A stretch of 64,000 nt of DNA, from positions 9,095,501-9,159,500 of the forward strand of contig NZ_JACHNB010000001.1 of assembly GCF_014205225.1 (NCBI RefSeq). Reading direction: 5' to 3'. Below the pieces are notes generated by a model, which made no database searches, had not been told where the DNA came from, and worked only from the letters and a program-made list of their open reading frames with translations. The stretch comes from Actinoplanes octamycinicus (GTDB lineage Bacteria > Actinomycetota > Actinomycetes > Mycobacteriales > Micromonosporaceae). A program made the position numbers and the translations under genes. Below, in pieces: positions 8,387 to 16,111 of this stretch (position 1 is the first letter of the stretch; each line of letters begins with the position of its first letter).

Positions 8387-9151
8387 ATGGACCTGCACGA
8401 CGCCGCGAAACTGCTCGGACAGGCCCGCCACGTGGTCGTCTTCACCGGAGCCGGGATCTCGGCGGAGAGCGGCGTGCCCACCTTCCGGGACGCCCTGACC
8501 GGACTCTGGTCCCGGTTCGACGCCCAGGCGCTGGCCACCCCGCAGGCCTTCGAGGAGGACCCGGCCCTGGTCTGGGGCTGGTACGAGTGGCGCCGCCAGC
8601 TCGCCCAGCGGGTCCGCCCCAATCACGGCCATCTCGCCGTCGCCCGGATGGCCGCGCACGCCCCGGAGCTCACCGTGCTCACCCAGAACGTCGACGACCT
8701 GCACGAACGCGCCGGCTCCAGCTCGGTGACCCACCTGCACGGCAGCCTGTTCGCCCCACGCTGCGCCACCTGCACCCGCGCGGCGGAGCTGCCGGACAGC
8801 GCCGAGGAGCAGCCGGACGACGGCCGCCGGGTGCCGCCCCCGCACTGCCGGTACTGCGACGGCCTGATCCGCCCGGGTGTCGTCTGGTTCGGCGAGGCGC
8901 TGCCGCAGGAGGCTCTGGAGGCCGCCGCGGTCGCCGCGTCCACCTGCGACGTGCTGCTCACCGTCGGCACGTCCGGCCTGGTCTACCCGGCCGCCGAGAT
9001 CCCCCGCCTGGCCGCCCGGTACGGCGCCGCGGTGATCCAGGTGAACCCGCAGCCCACCCCGCTCGACCCGGTGGCCCGGGTGAACCTGCACGGCACCGCC
9101 GCCGAGGTGCTCCCGGCCCTGGTCAGCGCGGCGTGGTCAGACGCTGGGTGA
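8387..9151 (+). CDS. cobB: NAD-dependent protein deacylase (sirtuin, Sir2 family)
   Basis: A 254-residue class III-type sirtuin, removing acyl groups from protein lysines with NAD. Visible motifs are the NAD loop GAGISAESGVPTFR, TQNVDDLHERAG, the catalytic histidine in THLHGS, two zinc-binding Cys pairs (CATC and CRYC) and GTSGLVYPAA. A Y-x-x-R element (WYEWRR, near residue 66) at the place expected for acid recognition suggests desuccinylase or demalonylase activity. The ATG at 8387 is chosen over an in-frame upstream GTG at 8357 because GAGGAG lies at 8372-8377. The gene stands alone between divergent and convergent neighbours. Confidence 0.93.
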   Translation: MDLHDAAKLLGQARHVVVFTGAGISAESGVPTFRDALTGLWSRFDAQALATPQAFEEDPALVWGWYEWRRQLAQRVRPNHGHLAVARMAAHAPELTVLTQNVDDLHERAGSSSVTHLHGSLFAPRCATCTRAAELPDSAEEQPDDGRRVPPPHCRYCDGLIRPGVVWFGEALPQEALEAAAVAASTCDVLLTVGTSGLVYPAAEIPRLAARYGAAVIQVNPQPTPLDPVARVNLHGTAAEVLPALVSAAWSDAG

Positions 9152-9291
9152 GGGGCAGCGAGCGCACCGGCCCCGTCCGCACCCGGCGTACGAGATCCGC
9201 CGCCCCTCGAAGATCAGCGCGGTGCGCCGGGCGACATCGCCGCCCGGCGCGCCGGCCAGGAGCCCAGCCCTGCGTTGTGCGTGGACGGTCC

Positions 9292-9747
9292 TCAGGCGTA
9301 CTGGCGGTAGACGGTCCGGGCGACGCAGGCCGGCTTGTCCTCGCCGTCGATCTGCACGGTGAAGTCGAACGTGCTCTGCGTCCCGCCGGGCACGTCCTCG
9401 ACGCTGACCACGGTGGCCGCCAGCCGGATCTTCGAGCCCACTTTCACCGGGCTCGGGAACCGCACCTTCTCCAGCCCGTAGTTCACCCCCATCCGCACCC
9501 CCTCAACCTTGAGCAGGTTCTGGAAGAGCGGAATGACCAGGGACAACGTCAGGTAGCCGTGAGCGATCGGGGCGCCGAACGGCCCCGCCTCGGCCCGCTC
9601 CGGGTCGACGTGGATCCACTGGTGGTCGTCGGTCGCGTCGGCGAACGTGTTCACCCGCTCCTGGGTGATCTCCAGCCATTCGCTGACGCCGAGATCCTTG
9701 CCGACGAGCGCCTTGAGTTCGTCCAGGCCGTTCACGATCGTGGTCAT
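9292..9747 (-). CDS. MaoC-like (R)-specific enoyl-CoA hydratase
   Basis: A 151-residue single hot-dog domain. The hydratase-2 motif is present, with catalytic Asp and His in DATDDHQWIHVDPERA and the following FGAPIAHGYLTLSL. Members hydrate trans-2-enoyl-CoA to (R)-3-hydroxyacyl-CoA, or act as NodN-like dehydratases; the substrate here is unknown. The ATG has a strong Shine-Dalgarno (AAGGAGAAACC) just upstream on the minus strand. The 140 bp between it and the convergent sirtuin hold nothing I recognise. Confidence 0.92.
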   Translation of the reverse strand: MTTIVNGLDELKALVGKDLGVSEWLEITQERVNTFADATDDHQWIHVDPERAEAGPFGAPIAHGYLTLSLVIPLFQNLLKVEGVRMGVNYGLEKVRFPSPVKVGSKIRLAATVVSVEDVPGGTQSTFDFTVQIDGEDKPACVARTVYRQYA

Positions 9748-10108
9748 TGCGGTTTCTCCTTAGAGGCCGGGTAAGCGACAGGATCCGGGTCGGCGACGGA
9801 AGCTGAGTTCGGGTTCCAGCGGACTTCTCAACCTCTCACGAGGGCTGGACTTGGGGAAAGTGGCGGTGCGCGGTCGGGCCCGGCGGCCCTCGACCCGCGC
9901 ACTGGTCCGACCGCCGGACTCACCGCCACCCAGACAGTGAGTTTCGCCAGTGCCTGATCACCGCCTGGCCCTCCCTGACCTGACCCGCCCTCCGGACCGC
10001 GGCCCTGCCAAGATCCGTTGTGGTGCCGCCTCTCCTCTGGCTGCGGCCGCGCGCACCTCGGCAACCCGGTTCTCTCCGCACCGGTCCGTCCCGGCCGATA
10101 GGACCGGC
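9748..10108. other. gene-free divergent intergenic region
   Basis: These 361 bp separate the MaoC gene from the GGDEF-EAL gene and must contain both promoters. Apart from the MaoC ribosome binding site I see no clear hexamers, operator, repeat or small gene. A reading frame runs through it into the cyclase, but its residues do not resemble a protein. Confidence 0.6.
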
Positions 10109-12406
10109 ATGCAGACCCGCGGCGCCCGCCACCTGTGGTGGATCTACCTGCTGGTCACCTCGGCGCTCGCGGCGATCTACCTGACCGTCCCGTTCAACGC
10201 CGGCACCCGGTGGATCTACGTGCTGGTGAACAGCACCGCGCCGGTCGCGGTCTGGCTGGGGCTGCGGCGGCACTCCCCGCAGCGCCGCACCGGCTGGCTG
10301 ATGATCGGGGCCGGGCTGCTGTTCTCCGCGGCCGGCGACATCGTCTTCGCGACGCACACCGCGCTCGGCGGTGATCCGCCGTTCCCGTCCGGCGCGGACG
10401 TCCTCTACCTGGCCGGGCACCTGACCATCGCGGCCGGCGCCGCGGTGCTCGCCGCCCGGGCCGGCCGGACCGCGTTCGTCGACTCCGCGGTGATCCTCGC
10501 GCCGCTGGCCGGTATCGCCTGGATCCTGGTGGTGCAGCCGGCGATGACCGTGGGCGGCAGCCTGCCGGCCCGGTTCTTCGCGGTGGCGGCGCCGGTCAAC
10601 ACGCTGCTGGTGGTCTACTGCGCGCTGGCCCTCGCGCTCGGCGTCGAACTGCGCACGCCCGGGGTCCGCTGGCTGCTGACCGGCCTGCTCGCCTGGTTCG
10701 TCTCGGACGCGCTCTACACGCACGTGGGACTGACCGGGACGTACACCGAAGGCAGTTTGATCGATCTGGGCTGGATGGCCATGCCGATCCTGCTCGGCAC
10801 GGCCGGCCTGCACCCGTCGATGGTGGCCACCACGCCACGGCGGTCCGCGCTGAACGTGCTGACCCTGCGCCGCGCCATGATCCTGCTCGGCGCCGCGCTG
10901 ATCCTGCCCACCCTGCACCTGTTCTGGGACCCGGACCCGGACATCGCGCTGATCGTCGGGGCGGCGCTGTCGATGGGGCTGGTCGCGTTCCGGCTGACCG
11001 GTCCGATCCACGAGTTGGCCTGGCGGGCCGGGCACGACCCGCTGACCCGGCTGGTCAACCGCAGCCTGCTGATGGACCGGCTGGCGCTGGCGCTGAGCGC
11101 GCTGCCGGCCGACCGGTCGGCCCGGGTCGGCCTGCTCTTCTGCGACCTGGACCACTTCAAGGACGTCAACGACAGCCTCGGCCACGACGCCGGCGACCGG
11201 GTGCTGGTCGAGATCAGCACCCGGCTGCGGGCCGCGGTCGGGGACGGTGACGTGGTCTGCCGGCTCGGCGGCGACGAGTTCGTCATCCTGATGCCGGAGA
11301 CCACCGACGAGCGGGCGGCGGCGATCGCCGAGCGGGTCGGCGAGAACCTGGGCCGGCCGATCCGGCTCGCCGACGGCACCGAGTTCTTCGCCTCGCTGTC
11401 GATCGGGCTGCGGACCACCGGCGACCCGGACGCCGACCCGGACACCCTGATGCAGGACGCGGACACCGCGATGTACCAGGCCAAGGCGGCCGGCCGGGGC
11501 CGGGTGGTGCGGTTCGACGCGGAGATCCGCTCGGAGGCGGCGCAGCGGTTGCGCTTGGACGCCGACCTGCGCCACGCGCTCACCCACCCGGGCGAGCTGT
11601 TCTGCCTCTACCAGCCGGTGTTCCGGGTCGGCGACGGCCGGTTGAGCTCGGTGGAGGCCCTGGTCCGGTGGCAGCACCCGGCCGACGGGGTGCTGCCACC
11701 GGCCCTGTTCGTGCCGATCGCCGAGGCGGCCGGCACCATCGCCCAGGTGTTCGCGCTGGTGCTCGAACAGACCCTGGCCGAGCAGCGCGGCTGGTACAAC
11801 CGGACCGGCCGGTGGATCCCCGTCGCGGTCAACCTGTCCCCCCGACAGCTCGACGCGTCCACGGCCGACCTGGTGCTCACCACGCTGCGCCGGACCGGCA
11901 CCCCACCGGACATGCTCACCCTGGAGCTGACCGAGACCGGGATGGCCGAGCCGGCCACGGTCGCGGCGGCGCTCGGACCGCTGCGCCGGGCCGGCGTCCG
12001 GATCGCGGTCGACGACTTCGGTACCGGCTACTCGTCGATGGCCCGGGTCGCCGACCACGGCTGGGACGTCGTGAAGATCGACCGGGCCTTCGTCGCCGGC
12101 ATCCACCGCGACACCTCGCGCGCCGCGCTGGCCGACGCGATGGTGAAGATGGCGCACGCCCTCGGCATGCAGACCGTCGCCGAGGGCGTCGACAACGCCG
12201 CCGACCTGCAGATACTCGCCCGCCTGGGCTGCGAGTACGCCCAGGGATACCTGCTGTCCCACCCGGTCGACGCGGTCGGCATCCTGGAGCTGGCCGACAC
12301 CGAGCCCCGGGTGTCGGTGGAGCTGGCGTCAGGCCCCGGCCGCGTCGAGCCGGGCGAGCTGGCCGGCGTCCAGCTTGACGTCGAGGGCCGGGAGCAGGTC
12401 GTCTAG
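10109..12406 (+). CDS. membrane GGDEF-EAL cyclic-di-GMP turnover protein
   Basis: A 765-residue protein. The N-terminal ~300 residues hold about eight hydrophobic segments without a recognisable sensor. Next is a GGDEF domain with an intact GGDEF at 387-391, and then an EAL domain with EALVRW (516-521), DDFGTGYSS, KIDRAF and AEGVD intact. Both cyclase and phosphodiesterase activity are therefore possible. The RxxD product-inhibition site five residues before GGDEF is absent (GDGD there). I chose the ATG at 10109 since the first membrane helix begins about ten residues later. Its last 78 bp overlap the end of the convergent aldo/keto reductase gene. Confidence 0.93.
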   Translation: MQTRGARHLWWIYLLVTSALAAIYLTVPFNAGTRWIYVLVNSTAPVAVWLGLRRHSPQRRTGWLMIGAGLLFSAAGDIVFATHTALGGDPPFPSGADVLYLAGHLTIAAGAAVLAARAGRTAFVDSAVILAPLAGIAWILVVQPAMTVGGSLPARFFAVAAPVNTLLVVYCALALALGVELRTPGVRWLLTGLLAWFVSDALYTHVGLTGTYTEGSLIDLGWMAMPILLGTAGLHPSMVATTPRRSALNVLTLRRAMILLGAALILPTLHLFWDPDPDIALIVGAALSMGLVAFRLTGPIHELAWRAGHDPLTRLVNRSLLMDRLALALSALPADRSARVGLLFCDLDHFKDVNDSLGHDAGDRVLVEISTRLRAAVGDGDVVCRLGGDEFVILMPETTDERAAAIAERVGENLGRPIRLADGTEFFASLSIGLRTTGDPDADPDTLMQDADTAMYQAKAAGRGRVVRFDAEIRSEAAQRLRLDADLRHALTHPGELFCLYQPVFRVGDGRLSSVEALVRWQHPADGVLPPALFVPIAEAAGTIAQVFALVLEQTLAEQRGWYNRTGRWIPVAVNLSPRQLDASTADLVLTTLRRTGTPPDMLTLELTETGMAEPATVAAALGPLRRAGVRIAVDDFGTGYSSMARVADHGWDVVKIDRAFVAGIHRDTSRAALADAMVKMAHALGMQTVAEGVDNAADLQILARLGCEYAQGYLLSHPVDAVGILELADTEPRVSVELASGPGRVEPGELAGVQLDVEGREQVV

Positions 12407-13339
12407 CTGCTCCGGGGTCTTCGGGCCGATCAGCGGGATCACCGAGGGCCCGGTCCGCTGCAGCAGCCAGGCCAGCACGGTCCGGTTCGGGGTGGCGCCC
12501 ACCTCGGCGGCCACCTCCTGGAGCACGGCCAGCCGGGCGTCCACGTCCGGGCCCGCGTAGTTCTCCATCATCCAGTGGCCGGACCGCTTGGCCGGGTCGT
12601 CGTAGATCCCCTTGAGGATCGGCGAGTAGGCCACCAGCTGCAGGTCCCGGTGCCGGTCGAGGTACTCCCACTGCTCCGGCCCGACGATCGAGGCGGACGC
12701 GTTGCCGGCCTTCGGGCGCAGGTAGGAGTGCTGCTGCTGGAGCGCCACCGGGGCGGCCCAGCCGTGCCGGTCGCACAGCTGCCGGATCGCCTCCAGCCGC
12801 CAGGTGCGCACGTTGGACCAGCCGAGATAGCGCACCTTGCCCGCGGTGACCAGCCCGTTCAGCGCCTCCAGGGTTTCCTCCAGCGGGGTCGCCAGGTCGT
12901 CCACGTGCACGTAGTAGAGGTCGACGTGGTCGGTGCCGAGCCGCTTCAGGCTGCCGTCCAGCGCGTGCCGCAGGGTGTCCGCCCCGGCGCCGGCGAAGGT
13001 GCGCCGGGCCAGCTCCCAGTTCGCCGTCCCGTCCGCATTCCACAGCTCGTCCGAGTAGGCCGGCACGGCGCTGCCCTTGGTCGCCAGGAAGACCCGGTCC
13101 CGGCGGTTCTTGAGCCAGCGGCCGAGCAGCTCCTCGCTCTCGCCGCCGCGGCTGCCCCGGTGCGCCCACCACTCGTAGCAGTCGGCGGTGTCCAGGAACG
13201 AGCCGCCGGCCTCGGTGTAGCGGTCCAGCATCCGGATCGAGTCCGCCTCGCTGGTGGCGCCGCCCATCTGCATGGCGCCGAGGGCGAGCTTGCTGACCTG
13301 CGTTCCGGTGCGTCCCAGTTCCGTCATCTCCATGGCCAT
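12329..13339 (-). CDS. aldo/keto reductase
   Basis: A 336-residue (beta/alpha)8 NADPH-dependent oxidoreductase. The catalytic tetrad can be read as Asp and Tyr in DTADCYEW, Lys in FLATKGS and His in LYYVHVDDL. Cofactor residues near the C-terminus (IPLIGPKTPEQLDDLL) are also present. It is closest in style to the YhdN/IolS group that reduces aldehydes or ketones; the substrate is unknown. It is divergent from the DHA2 exporter gene and its start faces the twin operator-like repeats, so it may share the TetR control. An alternative start two codons downstream is possible. Confidence 0.92.
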   Translation of the reverse strand: MAMEMTELGRTGTQVSKLALGAMQMGGATSEADSIRMLDRYTEAGGSFLDTADCYEWWAHRGSRGGESEELLGRWLKNRRDRVFLATKGSAVPAYSDELWNADGTANWELARRTFAGAGADTLRHALDGSLKRLGTDHVDLYYVHVDDLATPLEETLEALNGLVTAGKVRYLGWSNVRTWRLEAIRQLCDRHGWAAPVALQQQHSYLRPKAGNASASIVGPEQWEYLDRHRDLQLVAYSPILKGIYDDPAKRSGHWMMENYAGPDVDARLAVLQEVAAEVGATPNRTVLAWLLQRTGPSVIPLIGPKTPEQLDDLLPALDVKLDAGQLARLDAAGA

Positions 13340-13392
13340 GACGCTAGGAGCTGGAGCGCACTCCAGGTCAACACGTGACGCCCGACACTTTC

Positions 13393-13419
13393 GATACGAG
13401 AGCGTTCCGTTTTCTTATC
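13393..13419. promoter_or_regulatory. operator-like repeat 1 (TetR type)
   Basis: GATACGAGAGCGTTCCGTTT starts here and recurs, nearly identical, at 13444. It is an imperfect inverted repeat (ATACGAGA facing TTTTCTTAT). It sits between the divergent aldo/keto reductase and the exporter, whose adjacent TetR gene is the obvious candidate regulator. Confidence 0.6.
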
Positions 13420-13443
13420 GGGCAGGACTAGCGTGCTCATTGA

Positions 13444-13468
13444 GATACGAGACAGTTCCGTTTCGAAA
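13444..13468. promoter_or_regulatory. operator-like repeat 2 (TetR type)
   Basis: GATACGAGACAGTTCCGTTT followed by CGAAA is the second copy, 51 bp from the first. It contains the imperfect palindrome CGAGAC-N6-GTTTCG. It ends 17 bp before the exporter start codon, a position suited to repression. Confidence 0.6.
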
Positions 13469-13485
13469 CCGGGGGGAAACACCGG

Positions 13486-15066
13486 ATGAACGCGCAAGTG
13501 CACCAACCCCAGGCCGGGCATCCCCGACGCTGGGCCATCCTCGGCGTGCTGGTCATCAGCCTGCTGGTGGTGGTGCTCGACAACACCGTGCTGAACGTGG
13601 CCCTGCGGATCATCTCCGACCCGCAGCGCGGCCTCGGCGCCACGCAGAGCGAGCTCGAGTGGGCCATCAACTCCTACACGCTGGTCTTCGCCGGCCTGCT
13701 GTTCACCGCCGGCATCCTGGCCGACCGGCTGGGCCGCCGGATCACCCTGACCGTGGGCCTGGTGCTGTTCGGCATCGCCTCACTGATCTCGGCGTACGCC
13801 GGATCGCCCGACCAGCTGATCGCCGCCCGCGCGGTGATGGGCCTGGGCGCCGCCGCCGTCATGCCGGCCACCCTGTCGATCATCGCGAACGTCTTCGAGC
13901 CGAAGGAGCGCGGCCGCGCCATCGGCGTCTGGGCCGGCGCGGTCGGTCTCGCCGTCGCCCTCGGCCCGATCCTCGGCGGCTTCCTGCTGGAGCACTTCTG
14001 GTGGGGCTCGGTCTTCCTGATCAACGTGCCGATCGTGATCGTCGGCGTGGTCCTGGTCGCCGTCCTGGTGCCGGAGTCGCGCGACCCGAAGCCGGGCCGG
14101 ATCGACGTGCTCGGCGTGCTCCTCTCCATCGTCGGCCTGACCCTGCTCACCTACGGCGTGATCAAGGGCGGCGAGGACGGCTTCGCCGACACCCTGGCCT
14201 GGGCCCCGCTCGCCTCCGGCATCCTGGTGCTGGCCGGCTTCGTGCTCTACCAGAGCCGCATCGAGTTCCCGTCGCTGGACGTCAAGCTGTTCCGCAACCG
14301 GCAGTTCTCCGCCTCCACTTCCATGATCGGCCTGGTCTTCTTCGCGGCCATGGGCGCGATGTTCTTCGGCGCGTTCTACCTGCAGCTGGTCCGTGGTTAC
14401 GGCCCGCTCGCCTCCGGCGCGCTGTTCGTGCCGTTCGCGGTCGGCCAGATGGTCTTCGCCCCGATCAGCTCGACCATGGTGAAGCGGTTCGGCCCGAAGC
14501 TGGTCAGCACGGTGGGCCTGCTGCTGGTCGCGCTCGGCCTGGCGGCCTGGCTGCCGATCGGCGCGGACACCCCGATCGCGGTGGTCGCGCTGGCCTTCTT
14601 CGTCCAGGGCGTCGGCATGGCCAACGTGATGCCGCCGGCCACCGAGTCGATCATGTCGGCGCTCCCCCGGGAGAAGGCCGGCGTCGGCTCCGCGGTCAGC
14701 AACACCATCCGCCAGCTCGGCGGCGCCCTCGGCGTCGCGGTGCTGGGCGCGGTCCTCTCCTCGGTCTACCGGGACAACCTCGGCGCGGCCACCGACGGCC
14801 TGCCCGCCCCGGCCGCCGAGGCGGCCCGCGAGTCGATCTCCGGGGCGTACGCGGTGGCCGCCCAGGCCGGCCCGGCCGGTCCCGGCCTGATCCAGGGCGC
14901 CAACGAGGCGTTCGTCACCGCGATGCACTGGGCGACCGCCGGTGGCCTGGTCTTCGCGCTGCTCGGCGCGCTGGTCGCGGCGCTCTTCCTGCCCGGCAAG
15001 CGACCGGCCGGCCAGCACACCCCGGTGCTCGCCGAGGAGCAGGGCGTGGCCCTGGTCGAGGCATGA
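13486..15066 (+). CDS. DHA2-family (EmrB/QacA type) MFS drug exporter
   Basis: A 526-residue, 14-helix major facilitator. It shows the DHA2 features: LDNTVLNVALR in helix 1, GRLADRLGRR-like ILADRLGRR after helix 2, and motif C-like GPILGGFL in helix 5. It should expel hydrophobic or cationic drugs in exchange for protons. The ATG is preceded by GGGGGGA at 13471-13477. The TetR gene follows after 13 bp on the same strand and two operator-like repeats lie upstream, a standard self-repressed efflux unit. Confidence 0.94.
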   Translation: MNAQVHQPQAGHPRRWAILGVLVISLLVVVLDNTVLNVALRIISDPQRGLGATQSELEWAINSYTLVFAGLLFTAGILADRLGRRITLTVGLVLFGIASLISAYAGSPDQLIAARAVMGLGAAAVMPATLSIIANVFEPKERGRAIGVWAGAVGLAVALGPILGGFLLEHFWWGSVFLINVPIVIVGVVLVAVLVPESRDPKPGRIDVLGVLLSIVGLTLLTYGVIKGGEDGFADTLAWAPLASGILVLAGFVLYQSRIEFPSLDVKLFRNRQFSASTSMIGLVFFAAMGAMFFGAFYLQLVRGYGPLASGALFVPFAVGQMVFAPISSTMVKRFGPKLVSTVGLLLVALGLAAWLPIGADTPIAVVALAFFVQGVGMANVMPPATESIMSALPREKAGVGSAVSNTIRQLGGALGVAVLGAVLSSVYRDNLGAATDGLPAPAAEAARESISGAYAVAAQAGPAGPGLIQGANEAFVTAMHWATAGGLVFALLGALVAALFLPGKRPAGQHTPVLAEEQGVALVEA

Positions 15067-15079
15067 CCCGCGGGTAACA

Positions 15080-15694
15080 ATGAACACCATGACCAGCACC
15101 ACCACGACCGGCCAGGAGCGTAAGGCTCCTGGCCGGCCCCGCAACGCCCAGGCCGACGAGGCGATCCTCGACGCGGTGCTCACGCTGATGGCCGAGGGCC
15201 AGAGCGCGGCGGCCGTCTCGATCGAGTCGGTCGCGGCCAAGGCGGGCGTCGGCAAGGCCACCATCTACCGCCGCTGGCCGAACAAAGAGGCGCTGCTGAT
15301 CGACGCGGTGCGGAGCATGAAGGGGCCGATCCCGGAGCTGGCCGGTGTCTCGGCCCGGGCCGACCTGATCGCCATGGTCACCGCGAACCGGTCGTCCCGG
15401 GTCCAGGAGTTCGGCAAGGTGACCGCCTGCCTGCTGCCCGAGCTGATGAAGGACGAGCAGCTCCGGCAGATGCACCACGCGGTGATGGAGCCCCGCCGCG
15501 AGGTGATGCGGGAGATCCTGCGGCGCGGCATCGCCAGCGGCGAGCTGCGCGCCGACCTGAACATCGAGCTGACCCTGCTGATGCTCTCCGGCCCGTCGAT
15601 GGCCCAGGGCCTGTTCGGCACCGAGACCGGCGTCCCGCTGGAGGAGTTCCCGGTCGTGCTGGTCGACGCCCTGCTACGCGGCGCCGCCGCCTAG
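15080..15694 (+). CDS. TetR-family transcriptional regulator
   Basis: A 204-residue regulator. An N-terminal TetR HTH is clear (VSIESVAAKAGVGKATIYRRWPNKEALLIDAV, about residues 50-80), and the C-terminal ligand domain resembles TetR_C_16/AefR-like sensors. It follows the exporter gene by 13 bp and probably represses both exporter and itself through the repeats at 13393-13468. The start at 15080 has no strong Shine-Dalgarno, and an in-frame ATG at 15089 is equally possible. Confidence 0.92.
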   Translation: MNTMTSTTTTGQERKAPGRPRNAQADEAILDAVLTLMAEGQSAAAVSIESVAAKAGVGKATIYRRWPNKEALLIDAVRSMKGPIPELAGVSARADLIAMVTANRSSRVQEFGKVTACLLPELMKDEQLRQMHHAVMEPRREVMREILRRGIASGELRADLNIELTLLMLSGPSMAQGLFGTETGVPLEEFPVVLVDALLRGAAA

Positions 15695-15698
15695 CCCC

Positions 15699-15728
15699 GC
15701 CGCTCGACGGCCCGACCCGTCGAGCGGC
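15699..15728 (+). terminator. hairpin terminator after the TetR gene
   Basis: A perfect 11-bp stem, GCCGCTCGACG (15699-15709) with CGTCGAGCGGC (15718-15728), around an 8-nt loop, five bases after the TetR stop. There is no long T tract, as is usual in actinobacteria. Confidence 0.75.
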
Positions 15729-15854
15729 CATCGTTCGCTTTCCACGCACCACCCCCTTGTCGCGCGTAACCTTACGCACGTACAGTTGTCGCATGCCATC
15801 TAGCGCCTCGGGAAGTACACGGGTAACGGAGGAACCGCGTTGAGGAGCAAGGGT

Positions 15855-16088
15855 ATGAGATTCAACCTGGCAGAAACCGAAACTGGCCGTGAGATCGCCC
15901 AGGAGAATCAGGAACTGGGACGCGAACTGGGGCTGATCCGTTCGATGGAGCTCTTTCTCCAGACCCGCTTCGGCGACTTCCCCGACCAGTACGACCTGGC
16001 ACGGAAGCTCGTGACCGAGGACCACGCGGCGAACGTGGCGCGGATCCTGGATGGCGCCTCGTTGGAAGAACTGCGGCGGTCCCGATGA
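15855..16088 (+). CDS. small protein resembling the C-terminal tail of Rpn/PD-(D/E)XK transposase-like proteins
   Basis: A 77-residue helical protein. The order TETGREIAQENQELGRELGLIR, then a short arm LQTRFGDFPD and a closing ARILDGASLEEL resembles the Q/G-E-rich linker plus DUF4351-like tail found at the C-terminus of Rpn-type recombination-promoting nucleases. That family resemblance is from memory. The nuclease domain itself is missing, so this is either an independent small gene or a remnant. GAGGAG at 15842-15847 supports the ATG at 15855. It is convergent with the giant helicase, 23 bp apart. Confidence 0.65.
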   Translation: MRFNLAETETGREIAQENQELGRELGLIRSMELFLQTRFGDFPDQYDLARKLVTEDHAANVARILDGASLEELRRSR

Positions 16089-16111
16089 CTGAGCAGGTCA
16101 GCACATAGCGG

